Assembly (NCBI GenBank): GCA_947626565.1
Contig: CANQSQ010000010.1
Span: forward strand, 1 to 46,022
Length of the DNA stretch: 46,022 bases
Origin: an uncultured Bacilli bacterium
GTDB taxonomy: Bacteria; Bacillota_I; Bacilli_A; RF39; UBA660
Direction of reading: 5' to 3'
A program made the translations under genes and the position numbers. Within the stretch, counting starts at the first letter, position 1. The number at the start of each line of letters is the position of its first letter. Under the pieces are notes generated by a model, which saw nothing but the letters and a program-made list of their open reading frames with translations, did no database searches and was not told the DNA's origin. Positions 24,830 through 34,500 of this stretch are shown in pieces.

Positions 24830-25801
24830 TTAAAATTCAAAATATTTTAATTCTTTCTGTAAATTACAATCTAATCCTGTAACATAACTAGTATTAACAA
24901 ATATTTTATCTAATTCTATTTCATTGCCGCTTATATAATCAAAACTGGCACATACTAACACTTTTGCTAATTTAAGAGCTTTTAAATATAAATCAATAAA
25001 AGACTCTGTACTCGTCATATCATAAGTAGTTGGATTTCTCCATAATTGATGATTACTATTCAAAAAATTATGTCTATCTTTAAGAGGATAATGATAACTA
25101 ATAGCTTCAAAACGATAAGTTCTTTTCGTTGTAAAAGTATCCACTAATTTATAAACATTTCTTTTTATACCATATTTGTCTTTTCTAAATAATACTAATG
25201 CTGTTCTCATTTGCTTTAAAGACTTATAATAAATTTTTGCCATATTATCAATATTAAAAGTTTTCTTAAAAGTATAATTAATTACATCCTCTAAATTCCT
25301 AGAAAATTTACTAGTTTCAAAACAAAACTTCTCTAAAGGAAACTCATAAGGATTAGTCTTATTCCTTCTTCGTACCATATCATTATCGATAAAGGTCTCC
25401 ATAAAGGCATGTATTTGATTATATTTATAAGTTGCTGGATTTTTCTTATCCAAAATACCTGTTTTATAAACCACTAAAGGATGAACAGTAGAATCAAGAA
25501 CATAATGACATATGAAACCTACCAAAAAAGCACACACATCTTTATCTTCACCATAATTATTCTCTTTTATATAATTTATTAAATTAAGAAAAAAATCCTG
25601 CGTCTTTGTCGTATGAAAAGTATGTTGAAATCGTCTTATATCTTTACCAGGTAATAAAGAAAATAAATTATAAAACATCAAAGCATCAGTACTTTGACCA
25701 AACATCTTAACTCTTTGAACATTAATATTTTTTCTAATAGAACTAGGTAATATATCATATACATCTTTAGCAAAATAAGCATGAGTAATTGTAGCTGGCA
25801 T
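24830..25801 (-). CDS. Zinc-dependent phospholipase C-like protein
   Basis: The 323-residue product belongs by pattern to the zinc-dependent PLC/S1-P1 helical fold family: MPATITHAYFAKDVYD at the N-terminus, FGQSTDALMFY, HTFHTTKTQDFF, CHYVLDSTVHPLVVY and IHAFMETFIDNDM supply His and Asp residues for a trinuclear zinc site. These proteins hydrolyse phosphate esters such as phospholipid head groups, but no signal peptide is visible and the true substrate is unknown. I start at 25801 because a GGGGGA site lies about 9 bases upstream; the ATG at 25816 overlaps that site. It faces away from the Abi gene. Confidence 0.82.
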   Translation of the reverse strand: MPATITHAYFAKDVYDILPSSIRKNINVQRVKMFGQSTDALMFYNLFSLLPGKDIRRFQHTFHTTKTQDFFLNLINYIKENNYGEDKDVCAFLVGFICHYVLDSTVHPLVVYKTGILDKKNPATYKYNQIHAFMETFIDNDMVRRRNKTNPYEFPLEKFCFETSKFSRNLEDVINYTFKKTFNIDNMAKIYYKSLKQMRTALVLFRKDKYGIKRNVYKLVDTFTTKRTYRFEAISYHYPLKDRHNFLNSNHQLWRNPTTYDMTSTESFIDLYLKALKLAKVLVCASFDYISGNEIELDKIFVNTSYVTGLDCNLQKELKYFEF

Positions 25802-25818
25802 AAATAAATCCCCCATTT

Positions 25819-25847
25819 CATATATAATTTATGTAAGCTCAAATCAA
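25819..25847 (-). promoter_or_regulatory. Candidate promoter of the phospholipase-like gene
   Basis: On the minus strand TTGATT (25847-25842) and TATATG (25824-25819) are 17 bases apart. The -10 is imperfect and lies close to the start codon at 25801, so the leader would be very short. Confidence 0.4.
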
Positions 25848-25903
25848 TATATTTATTATAACATATAAATTCATTAAATTTTCACACTTTTATATAAATA
25901 ATG

Positions 25904-25912
25904 TGCTATAAT
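25904..25912 (+). promoter_or_regulatory. Extended -10 promoter of the Abi_2-htrA pair
   Basis: TGCTATAAT (25904-25912) is a perfect extended -10; the -35 region is weak. It lies 17 bases before the ATG at 25930, giving a short leader with the GGTGAG ribosome binding site. Confidence 0.55.
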
Positions 25913-25929
25913 TTAATATAGGTGAGAAT

Positions 25930-26880
25930 ATGATAGCAAAACAATTTAAAACTTTAGACCAACAAATTGAAATTTTTAAACAAAAAGGTCTAACAGTCAA
26001 TAACGAAAATTATACTAAAGAAGTTCTTTTACGAGAAAATTACTTTTTTATAAATGGTTATAGACACCTTTTTGTAAAATCTAAAGACGATAAAACATTT
26101 AGACCAGGAACGACCTTCGAAGAATTATATAGTCTATTTTTATTTGATCGTTCTTTCCGTAATATTTTATTTAAATATTTATTAGTAATAGAAAATAATT
26201 TAAAATCAATCATTTCCTACCAACTATCTAAAAAATATGGTTATCGTGAAGGTGATTATTTAAGACCTAAAAACTTTACTAATAAGCCTGAAAAACAGGC
26301 CCAATTAAATGATTTATTAAAGAAAATGAAACGTCAAATTAGGGTTAATGGTTCTCAACACTCAGCTACCTTACACTATGTTTCTAATTATGGTTATATT
26401 CCTCTTTGGATTTTAGTTAAAGTATTATCTTTTGGTATTGTAAGTGAAATGTTCTCAGTATTAAAGACTGAAGATCAAGAAGAAATAGCTGATACTTATG
26501 GACTTGAACCTAACTTATTTATGATTTATCTTCCTATATTAGCAAACTATCGCAACCTATGTGCCCATGAAGATATCTTATATGAAAACAAAACTCAAAA
26601 AGAAATTAATGATACCGTATATCATCAATTATTAAAAATACCCAAAGAAGATGATGAATATATCTATGGTAAAAATGACGTTTTTGCTTTAATCATAATT
26701 ATGAAACAAATGCTAAAATATGAAGACTTTAAGAATATGACAATTGAATTAGAAAATGTTATTCAAACCTTAAATTATAATTTAAAAACTATAAAAATTG
26801 ATGTTGTCTTAGATCGAATGGGCTTCCCACTAAATTGGTCAGATTTAAGTAAAATTGAAAGGAGTAGAGTTGATGGCTAA
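25930..26880 (+). CDS. Abi_2 (AbiD/AbiF) family HEPN protein
   Basis: Abi_2 proteins are abortive-infection factors; many carry a HEPN ribonuclease motif. The 316 residues open with AKQFKTLDQQIEIFKQKG and KEVLLRENYFFINGYRHLF, then LFLFDRSFRNILFKYLLVIE, the characteristic Abi_2 layout. The motif RNLCAH (Arg208 to His213) fits the R-x4-6-H HEPN active site. The family is presumed to cut RNA and stop growth in phage infection; AbiF-type proteins have been proposed as relatives of Cas13. The stop overlaps the start of htrA, so expression is coupled to an envelope protease, which is an odd pairing for a toxin. No antitoxin gene is adjacent. Confidence 0.85.
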   Translation: MIAKQFKTLDQQIEIFKQKGLTVNNENYTKEVLLRENYFFINGYRHLFVKSKDDKTFRPGTTFEELYSLFLFDRSFRNILFKYLLVIENNLKSIISYQLSKKYGYREGDYLRPKNFTNKPEKQAQLNDLLKKMKRQIRVNGSQHSATLHYVSNYGYIPLWILVKVLSFGIVSEMFSVLKTEDQEEIADTYGLEPNLFMIYLPILANYRNLCAHEDILYENKTQKEINDTVYHQLLKIPKEDDEYIYGKNDVFALIIIMKQMLKYEDFKNMTIELENVIQTLNYNLKTIKIDVVLDRMGFPLNWSDLSKIERSRVDG

Positions 26881-28000
26881 AAATAAAAGTAGTAAAGAAA
26901 GCTTTAAATTAATATGTATAATCGTTTTTTCCTTTGTAATTGGAGGTATAGTAACCTTTTCCTTACTGAAATGGACTCCTCTTATTAGTGATGTTTTAGG
27001 AAGTAGTAATAATACAGTTATTACTAAAAATGGTACCCAAGTATATGAAAAATCTTCTCTAGCAGCCTCTATTGATAAAATCTATGATGCTGTAGTCGTT
27101 GTTCAAGTTTATAAAGATGGTGAATTAGCATCTACAGGTAGTGGTTTCATCTATAAAGTTGATGAAAAATATGGTTATGTCTTAACTAATCAACATGTTG
27201 TTAGTGGAGGTACTGATGTTAAATTAGTACTATCAAGTGATGAAGAAATAGAAGCTAAAGTATTAGGTAGTGATGAATATTTAGATTTAGCTGTAATGCA
27301 AATTGATAAAGCTAAAGTAAAGACTACTGCTACTATCGGTAATAGTGAAAAAATGAACTTAGGCGATTCTATTTTTACCGTTGGTTCTCCAATGGGCTAT
27401 GATTACCGTGGCAGTGTAACAGCTGGTATTCTTTCCGGAAAAGATCGTATGGTATCTGTAAGTGTTAGTGACTCTTCAAGTAATGACTGGGTTATGCGAG
27501 TTCTTCAAATTGATGCCTCTATCAATCCTGGAAATAGTGGCGGTCCACTTCTAAACGTTAATGGTGAAGTAATCGGTATTTGTTCTATGAAATTAGTCGA
27601 TTCTCAAATAGAAGGTATGGGCTTTGCTATTCCTATTGAATATGCTATGAGTCATGTTGAATCTCTAGAAAAAGGTGTTAAAATAAATTGGCCATTACTT
27701 GGTATAAGTATGTTAAATGTAACTGATACCATTAATTTATATCGTAGTAATATACGAGTACCTGATAATATTACTGAAGGAGTAGTTGTTGTTGAAGTTT
27801 CAGACGGAACAGGAGCTGCTAAATCAGACCTTAAAAAGGGTGATGTTATTACTAAACTTGCTGGTAACAAAGTAAAAGATACAGCTTATTTAAGATATGA
27901 ATTATATCAACATCAAGCTGGTGATACTATCGAAATTACTTATATTAGAGATGGTAAAGAAAGAACTACTAAAGTAACACTAAGTAAAAATAATAATTAA
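26873..28000 (+). CDS. htrA: HtrA/DegP-like membrane-anchored serine protease
   Basis: HtrA proteases degrade or refold damaged exported proteins. The 375-residue product has an N-terminal membrane anchor (about 11-33), a trypsin-like domain with the triad His108 (NQHVVSGG), Asp138 (LDLAVMQID) and Ser222 (NPGNSGGP), and one C-terminal PDZ domain (DLKKGDVITKLAGNKVKD). The start at 26873 follows an AAAGGAG site; a TTG at 26855 is rejected. It overlaps the Abi_2 gene by eight bases and ends at a terminator. Confidence 0.95.
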   Translation: MAKNKSSKESFKLICIIVFSFVIGGIVTFSLLKWTPLISDVLGSSNNTVITKNGTQVYEKSSLAASIDKIYDAVVVVQVYKDGELASTGSGFIYKVDEKYGYVLTNQHVVSGGTDVKLVLSSDEEIEAKVLGSDEYLDLAVMQIDKAKVKTTATIGNSEKMNLGDSIFTVGSPMGYDYRGSVTAGILSGKDRMVSVSVSDSSSNDWVMRVLQIDASINPGNSGGPLLNVNGEVIGICSMKLVDSQIEGMGFAIPIEYAMSHVESLEKGVKINWPLLGISMLNVTDTINLYRSNIRVPDNITEGVVVVEVSDGTGAAKSDLKKGDVITKLAGNKVKDTAYLRYELYQHQAGDTIEITYIRDGKERTTKVTLSKNNN

Positions 28001-28005
28001 AAACT

Positions 28006-28038
28006 AAGAACTCTCTAGCCAAAAAGAGTTCTTTTTTT
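28006..28038 (+). terminator. Intrinsic terminator after htrA
   Basis: AAGAACTCT (28006-28014) pairs with AGAGTTCTT (28025-28033), 9 bp with a 10-base loop, followed by a seven-T tract. Confidence 0.85.
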
Positions 28039-28047
28039 CCCGTAATA

Positions 28048-28056
28048 TGTTATAAT
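28048..28056 (+). promoter_or_regulatory. Extended -10 promoter of the CorA gene
   Basis: TGTTATAAT (28048-28056) is an extended -10. The -35 TTCTTT lies 16 bases upstream, inside the htrA terminator's T-tract. The ATG follows at 28081 behind a GGAAGGAGGGG site. Confidence 0.6.
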
Positions 28057-28080
28057 ATTAAATTTGGAAGGAGGGGTAAA

Positions 28081-29025
28081 ATGTTAAAAATATATAAAAC
28101 TTCACCCGTTGAAAAGAAATTAAAAAAATGTAAAAAGATAACTACTGATTGTTGGATTGATCTAACAACACCTACTAAGGATGAAATAGATAGAGTTATT
28201 GCTAAAACCCAAATAGACAGAGATTTAATCGTAAAAATGCTTGATGATGAAGAATTACCACGTATTGAACAAAGCTCCACTGCCACTCTTGTTGTTATTG
28301 ATACTCCTTATTTTAAAGCTAATCCTAATGATCATAATTATACAACTTATCCCTTAGGTATTATTATTACTAAAAATAATTATGTGATTACTGTTTCTCC
28401 TAAAAAAACTTTTGTATTAGATGCCTTTAAACAAAATAAAATTAAAGATTTTCGTACCGCTAAAAAAACTCGTTTTTTAATTCAAATTTTAAACATAACA
28501 GCCTCATTTTATTTAAAGGCTTTAAAAAATGTTAATAACGATATTGCTCAAAAAGAAAGTGTTTTGAAAAAATCAACTGAAAATAAAGACTTAATTGATT
28601 TATTAGAAATAGAAAAAACCTTAGTTTATTTTATTACTTCTTTAAAAGCTAATGATTTAGTTCTTGAAAAGTTAGCTAAGGGTATTATTTTACCTCTTTA
28701 TGATAATGATTCTGATATGCTTGAAGATGCCATTATTGAAAATAAACAAGCTATTGAAATGAGTAGTATTTATAAAGATATTTTGTCATCAATTACTGAT
28801 ACGTATGCTACGATAGTTTCTAACAATTTAAATATTGTCATGAAATTCTTAGCAGGTGTTACCATCGTATTATCCATTCCAACGATGATTTCTTCCTTTT
28901 TAGGAATGAATGTACCACTAGGTTTTATTGCAAATAATAACTATGCCTTTATTATTGTTATAACTGTATCTCTTCTTTTTTCTCTTCTTATTGCCATTAT
29001 TCTCCATCGTAAAAACATGCTCTAA
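28081..29025 (+). CDS. corA: CorA-family divalent cation transporter
   Basis: CorA forms homopentameric magnesium (or cobalt) channels. The 314 residues have a cytosolic alpha/beta domain (CWIDLTTPTKDEIDRV), a long helical stalk, and two C-terminal membrane helices. The GMN selectivity motif is present (Gly275-Met276-Asn277, in SFLGMNVPLGF), followed by the second helix and a basic tail HRKNML. The cytosolic part resembles the CorA-like branch found in Gram-positive bacteria. It is monocistronic by its own promoter and terminator. Confidence 0.9.
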   Translation: MLKIYKTSPVEKKLKKCKKITTDCWIDLTTPTKDEIDRVIAKTQIDRDLIVKMLDDEELPRIEQSSTATLVVIDTPYFKANPNDHNYTTYPLGIIITKNNYVITVSPKKTFVLDAFKQNKIKDFRTAKKTRFLIQILNITASFYLKALKNVNNDIAQKESVLKKSTENKDLIDLLEIEKTLVYFITSLKANDLVLEKLAKGIILPLYDNDSDMLEDAIIENKQAIEMSSIYKDILSSITDTYATIVSNNLNIVMKFLAGVTIVLSIPTMISSFLGMNVPLGFIANNNYAFIIVITVSLLFSLLIAIILHRKNML

Positions 29026-29070
29026 ATATTTCAAATAAAAATGTACTGTATTTATTATCTTAAAAATAAA

Positions 29071-29103
29071 AACTGTCCAACCTATGTGAACAGTTCTTTT
29101 TTT
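29071..29103. terminator. Terminator between corA and the converging surface-protein gene
   Basis: AACTGT (29071-29076) pairs with ACAGTT (29090-29095), followed by C and seven T. The A-rich left flank makes it usable on the minus strand as well. The stem is short. Confidence 0.6.
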
Positions 29104-29109
29104 ATATTT

Positions 29110-30663
29110 TTATTGAACTTTTTCTTTTTTACCAATAATCAAGTATACTGTATAAACACCAAGTCCAAATAATATACCACCTAGTACATAGAAAATAATT
29201 GATACTGAACTTCCTGTATTAGGAATTTCTACTGGTTTATTTTCCATTTCCACTGTTGTTGTCTTTTGATTATCAACCGTAAAGGTTATACACTCATGTG
29301 TCAATTGATAACCCTCAGGAGCTATAGTCTCACATAATTCATATTCGCCATCTTCCAAATGTAAATAATGTGGTTTATTTGTTGATACCCAGTTCCATTT
29401 CTTTTCACTATCATTCTTCTTTGTCAATTCCAAAGATGCTCCTGATAATTCATCATGATTAGTAATATCAACTTTACTTATTTTAACTATATTAGTTAAA
29501 CTGAAACTAGTTTTTACTACTTCTTCAGGAAATCTAGCTAAGATAAGATTAGTATATTTTGGATATTTTGTACCATTATAGTTATTCATTAAATTGTCAA
29601 CGCTACCTTCACTTTCAACTGTGGATTTTGTTATTCTATAATTATATCCATTCAAATTAGCAAAATATCCATATATATCAACACTAATACTACTTAAATC
29701 AATCTTATCAATACTATCTTTAACTGGAATATAAATCTTAAATGACCCTTCAAAAATATTGGTATTATCAATTTTTTCATTGTTATTATTAACTAAGTAT
29801 GCTCCATATTGCTTAGGATCATGTAATTCTATTGAGTAATGCATAAAATTTGCTTTATTACTTTGAACAGCCGGTGTAAAAGAACTTGTTACAATGTATT
29901 TTTCATCATCACCAACTACATATGAACCATCAAAATTAATACTAGCTAAAACTGAAGGCTCATCAACAGCTCTTTTTTTAGCTTCATCAACTAATTCGGT
30001 AACATAACTTAAATAAGCATACTTTTGATTCTTAGCAGCCTCACTAATCATTGTTCTAACTGTACTAGCATCCATTAAAGTATTTGTACCACTATAGAAA
30101 TCACAAGAATTAACTCCTGCCCCTGTATCAATACAATATGCTGAATTTGAACCTTTAGTCTCATATAAATATAACCATAAAGCTAACTGTGTAACATATT
30201 GCCTAATCTCATTATCTGATACTGCATAATCACCATTATCAAATACGGTATTATTTGTATTAACAGAATTATATCCATGAGTTATTATATACATAACACC
30301 TTTATCACTAACAGTAATAGGGTTATTATCAATTAATTCAATACTCTCAGTCGTTTTTGGAAAAGCCAAATTTTTCATTAAACTATATAATGGAAATTTA
30401 TTATCATTAGTCTTTGAACTAGGAACGACATTAAAATTATTATAATAATTACTATATGTAGCATTACTTGCTAAAGCTTCCTTTACATAATTTTTAACTT
30501 CTGACGATGAATAGTTTGTCGTAAAAGTCTTTGTTGGCAACTCTGGATTAATACTACCTGTATCTATAGAATAACTATCATTAATACCAGCTATCAATAG
30601 TGATAGAGCCGAAAAAACTAAAACCGCCCCAAATATCACAGCTATATTTTTCTTTTTACTCAT
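29110..30663 (-). CDS. Cell-wall anchored surface protein with TQxA and SpaA-like domains
   Basis: This 517-residue protein has a signal peptide (about 1-30) and a C-terminal IPNTG sorting signal (from residue 480) with membrane helix and basic tail, so a sortase should attach it to the wall. Residues about 50-250 look like a Cys-Gln thioester (TQxA) adhesin domain, with TQLALW at 158-163. Residues about 390-475 are a SpaA/Cna-B-like domain (ISKVDITNHDELSGASLEL, then LCETIAPEGYQL). The Cys that normally bonds to the Gln lies upstream, but the only candidates here are Cys177 and Cys187, so the thioester may not form. ATG 30663 follows AGGTGG; the GTG at 30675 lies in that site. Confidence 0.82.
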   Translation of the reverse strand: MSKKKNIAVIFGAVLVFSALSLLIAGINDSYSIDTGSINPELPTKTFTTNYSSSEVKNYVKEALASNATYSNYYNNFNVVPSSKTNDNKFPLYSLMKNLAFPKTTESIELIDNNPITVSDKGVMYIITHGYNSVNTNNTVFDNGDYAVSDNEIRQYVTQLALWLYLYETKGSNSAYCIDTGAGVNSCDFYSGTNTLMDASTVRTMISEAAKNQKYAYLSYVTELVDEAKKRAVDEPSVLASINFDGSYVVGDDEKYIVTSSFTPAVQSNKANFMHYSIELHDPKQYGAYLVNNNNEKIDNTNIFEGSFKIYIPVKDSIDKIDLSSISVDIYGYFANLNGYNYRITKSTVESEGSVDNLMNNYNGTKYPKYTNLILARFPEEVVKTSFSLTNIVKISKVDITNHDELSGASLELTKKNDSEKKWNWVSTNKPHYLHLEDGEYELCETIAPEGYQLTHECITFTVDNQKTTTVEMENKPVEIPNTGSSVSIIFYVLGGILFGLGVYTVYLIIGKKEKVQ

Positions 30664-30700
30664 AATAATAACCACCTCTATTATTTATCTACTATAAATA

Positions 30701-30730
30701 ATTATAACACTCATCGCTCCACTTTAACAA
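30701..30730 (-). promoter_or_regulatory. Promoter of the surface-protein gene
   Basis: On the minus strand TTGTTA (30730-30725) and TATAAT (30706-30701) are 18 bases apart, 38 bases upstream of the ATG at 30663. Confidence 0.55.
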
Positions 30731-30787
30731 GCATTTAAACTTTATTTTTATCTAAATATGTGTTAAAATATCAAGGGAGGAAAAAAT

Positions 30788-31279
30788 ATGTATATTTACA
30801 ACAAATATGAGATAAACGATGAAGAATTTTATAATTGTATAAAAGAATTAATTGAAAACGATGTTGTCCTATCAATGGAACAATTTATTCAACATGGAAA
30901 AACATCATGCCTAAATCATTGCTTAAATGTTTCTTATAAAAGCTACAAACTTGCTAAAAAACTTAATTTAGATTATTATTCAGTAGCTAGAGCTGCTTTA
31001 CTACATGATTTATTTTTGTATGACTGGCATCATCGTCGTAAACCAAAACGTTTTCAAGATTTTCATGGGCTTAATCATCCTCGAATTGCTTTACAAAATG
31101 CCACTAAAAATTTTACCTTATCGCCTAAGGAAAAGGACATTATTTTAAAACATATGTGGCCTTTAACTTTAAGACAAATTCCCAAATATAAAGAAACCGT
31201 TTTAGTATCTGTTGTTGATAAATATGTTTCCACTAAAGAGACTATTTTTCAGCATAAAGCTGCTGTCAAAATAAGTTAA
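30788..31279 (+). CDS. HD-domain phosphohydrolase
   Basis: HD proteins hydrolyse phosphate mono- or diesters with bound metal. The 163 residues include the ligands His44 (NHCLNVS), His73-Asp74 (LLHDLFLYDW) and Asp144 (VVDKYVS), with additional His residues (HP around 97, KHMW at 122) as in HDIG-type enzymes. No other domain is present, so the substrate (a nucleotide or signalling molecule) cannot be told. A GGGAGG site precedes the ATG. The gene stands alone and is followed by a terminator at 31334-31365. Confidence 0.85.
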   Translation: MYIYNKYEINDEEFYNCIKELIENDVVLSMEQFIQHGKTSCLNHCLNVSYKSYKLAKKLNLDYYSVARAALLHDLFLYDWHHRRKPKRFQDFHGLNHPRIALQNATKNFTLSPKEKDIILKHMWPLTLRQIPKYKETVLVSVVDKYVSTKETIFQHKAAVKIS

Positions 31280-31333
31280 CTAAAAAGGTAAATTTAAGTA
31301 AAAATTTATTAGTAATTAAAATAGCTAAAAATT

Positions 31334-31365
31334 AAGATATTTGTATAGGAAAATATCTTTTTTTT
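31334..31365 (+). terminator. Intrinsic terminator before the M60 gene
   Basis: AAGATATTT (31334-31342) pairs with AAATATCTT (31351-31359) around an 8-base loop and continues into an eight-T tract. It ends the HD-hydrolase transcript within the 280-base gap 31280-31559. Confidence 0.8.
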
Positions 31366-31481
31366 GATATAATTTTACTATAATATAATGGGAGTTGATG
31401 TCGTATGATTTTATATATCTAAAAAAATAAATAATGTCTATTGAGGCCAAATAAAAAAGTAAAATAAAAATATTAAAAAAA

Positions 31482-31529
31482 TTGACATATATTTGTCGAA
31501 TTTAATTGCCTTTATGAGTAAAATATAAT
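31482..31529 (+). promoter_or_regulatory. Candidate promoter region of the M60-cohesin pair
   Basis: The gap holds a perfect TTGACA (31482-31487) and a perfect TATAAT (31524-31529), but they are 36 bases apart and cannot be one promoter. TTGACA is also part of a near-dyad (GACA, six bases, TGTC at 31484-31497). The TATAAT could work with a weak TTTAAT -35 (31501-31506). The ATG follows at 31560 behind AGAAAGGAGAG. Confidence 0.4.
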
Positions 31530-31559
31530 AAAATAAAGAACTAAGAAAGGAGAGAAAGT

Positions 31560-34500
31560 ATGAAAAAAATAGTAAATAATTTATTATCAATGTTATTAGT
31601 TTCAGCTATGTTATTTAACTTATTTAGTCCTTTTGCTGTTTTTGCCCTTGAAGAGGCTGATACAAATAGCCAAACTCAAGAAATCTTCGAAGAAGAAATC
31701 CCTACTGAAGAGACTAAAAATACTGAAGAAGTAGCAACTTCTTCTGAAGAGTCATCTCAAGAGACTGAACAACCTAAGCAAGAAGACCAAAATAATGCTA
31801 CTCAAAACATTGATCAAAAAACTACAACCCCAATTGTTACTGATACTACCACATCTATTCCTATGTCAGATGTAGCTGGTAAAGGTAATATCGAAGTAGA
31901 AGCTCATTTAGTTCTACCAATTGCCAACGTTGAAAAGAACAATATGACTTTTACAATCTATGATTCTTCTAATAACAAAGCTTCAATTGATTTGAATAAA
32001 GTCAATGAACCTAAAGATGGTTATTATGAAGATACTATAAGTTTAGGAAAACAAAATATTCGTATTACTGCCACTGAACGTGATAAAGATGGTCAATTAC
32101 TAAGTGGAATTGATAAAACGGAAAATGTCGTTTATATAAGTGTTAACCTATACTCTTTAGATAAAGGTAACTATACTGTTGAATTAAAAGGAAAATATTT
32201 TGTTACTTATAAAATTCCTGTAACTTTAGATAAATTTTCTCAAAGACTTAATTTAACTGATGAAAAAGGAATGTTTGAGATAGGTGATATCAATAGTGAT
32301 GGTAAAGTTGATATTAAAGATAATAATCTTATGATAAATGCTATTGATAATAATGACTCTAAATATGACTTAAATCTTGATGGAGCTGTTGATATAGCTG
32401 ATTTAAATTACATTACGGCTATAATCAATAGTACCGAAAAAACTGTTAACTATGAAAATACCAATGCTATTATTGATAGTGAAAATATAACTTTTGAAGT
32501 AAAAGAAAATATGTTGGCTGAAGGAAGTGCTGATTTAAGTACTATCTTTACTGATGAAGGAGTTATTAAACTTCAACAAGTTGATAATAAACCAATTGAA
32601 TTAGGTATTGATTTAAGTGGTCAAGATGCTAAAGAATCAGTTGAAATGCGTGAAGTAAGAATCACTGTTGGTGAAAATGTTCCTCAAGGTATGCTTATAC
32701 GTGTTGAAACTGAAAATGGCGACATAATTGAAAAGAATGTTTTCGCACCAACTGCTAATACAATCCACTATTTCACAGAAGAAGTAACCGAAGGAACGCT
32801 TAAAGTTGATTTAGGAAAACAAGTTGCCGTAAAAAAAGTAACGATTATTGTTACCGAAGCATCTACTAATAATTTAGCTGATATAGCTAAAGTTGAATTT
32901 TTAAATAATGTAAAAGTTGAAACTAGTATGCCTGAAAATTTCTATACTCCAACTATTACCAATGTTGATACCTCAGTAAGTGAACAATTAACTGTTAATT
33001 TCAGTAGTGTTCCTAATGTAACAGGTTATGAAATAGAAATCGTTGGTCCTGAAATAAATACTATTTTTCAAACAACATTTACAAGTTTTACTATTGAAGA
33101 TTTAAAAAATTATGCTAATTATACTATCAAAGTTCAATCTGTAAACCAAGAATGGCGTAGTGGTTGGAGTGATCCTTATACTGCTTCACCTCAATCTACT
33201 AGAAAGCCACCTGCTGTTGATATGGTAACAGCTACACCAACTTATTCAGGAATTGACTTTGGTTGGAAAGATATGGAGGATACCCTATCATATAACATTT
33301 ACTATCGTAAAGTGGGTAGTGAAGAATATACTAAAATATCAGAAATAACTGGTATTAAATATTCTTTAAAAGGACTAGAAGCTGCTGTTGAGTATGAAGC
33401 TTATCTAACCGGTAATAATCCTTTAGGTGAAGGATCTGCTTCTCAAACAGTAAAAGCTAAAACTTTAAAATCTGATGCGACAATTGTTCCACAATATAAA
33501 TTGATTAATACCAGTGTTGATGGTGCAGAGAAAAATAATCATATTAAAGATGTCCTTTACTCAGCTGGTACAATGACTGATAATAATGGATATTCAATAG
33601 TAGATGATAAGTTTGATACTTATTTCAGTGTTAATGATTGGCAAATTAATGCGCATTATTCCAATATGGGAGCTCCAATCATTGTTCTTGACAATAGTTA
33701 TAAAATGAACGAATTCATTTTAACAGTACCTGATACTAGTACACCTTCTATTAAGAAGACTGCTGAAAATGATTTAAAAGTTTATTATTTTGAGAAGGAT
33801 TCTTATAAAGAAGCTGATAGAAAAGTGGTATCTGCTAACTTAACAACTAAAAAAGACGAAAACAATAGAATATATTATGTAATTAGAACAACTGAACCTA
33901 TTACAGCAACTGCTATTCAATTTGGATTAACTGCTTCTAAAGCTCCAATTGAATTCAATGAAGTTAAAATCTATAAATATGACTCATTAGTAGATGACGT
34001 TGCTAAATTATTCGTTGATGACTTAAGAGTAGAACTTGCAAAAGGAGTTACTCAAAAAGATATCGATGCTTTAAGAGAAAGAGCTGACATTAAAGATAAT
34101 GATGAATACTCACCATATCGTGATAGTGTTCTTGCTGATTTAGACTATGCTGAAAAAATCTTAAAAGACGAAAAATTAAATGATGTTATAGTTTTAAATC
34201 CTAATATTTCTAATAGTTATAACTCACATTTAAAATTTGCTATGACTATCAATGATTATCAACCACTAGGAATTGTTGCTAGACCTGGTGATACTTTAAA
34301 TGTTTATGTTGGTAGTACTGGTAAAATAAATGTTCAATTAGTTTATACGCAATATCATGCTGAAGCTAATGCTTGGAATAAAACATACAACTTACAAAAA
34401 GGACAAAATATTATTACAATTGATGCTATTGGCAGTGCTGAAAGTGAAAGAGGAGGAAGTGTCTATGTTCGCTACACTTCTACACCAGACGCTAAAAATC

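Noticed and set aside
31405-31422. Five-codon leader peptide (MILYI) before the M60 gene, behind GGGAG
   Set aside because: Too short to support by sequence, no runs of a regulatory amino acid, and no attenuator structure tied to it.
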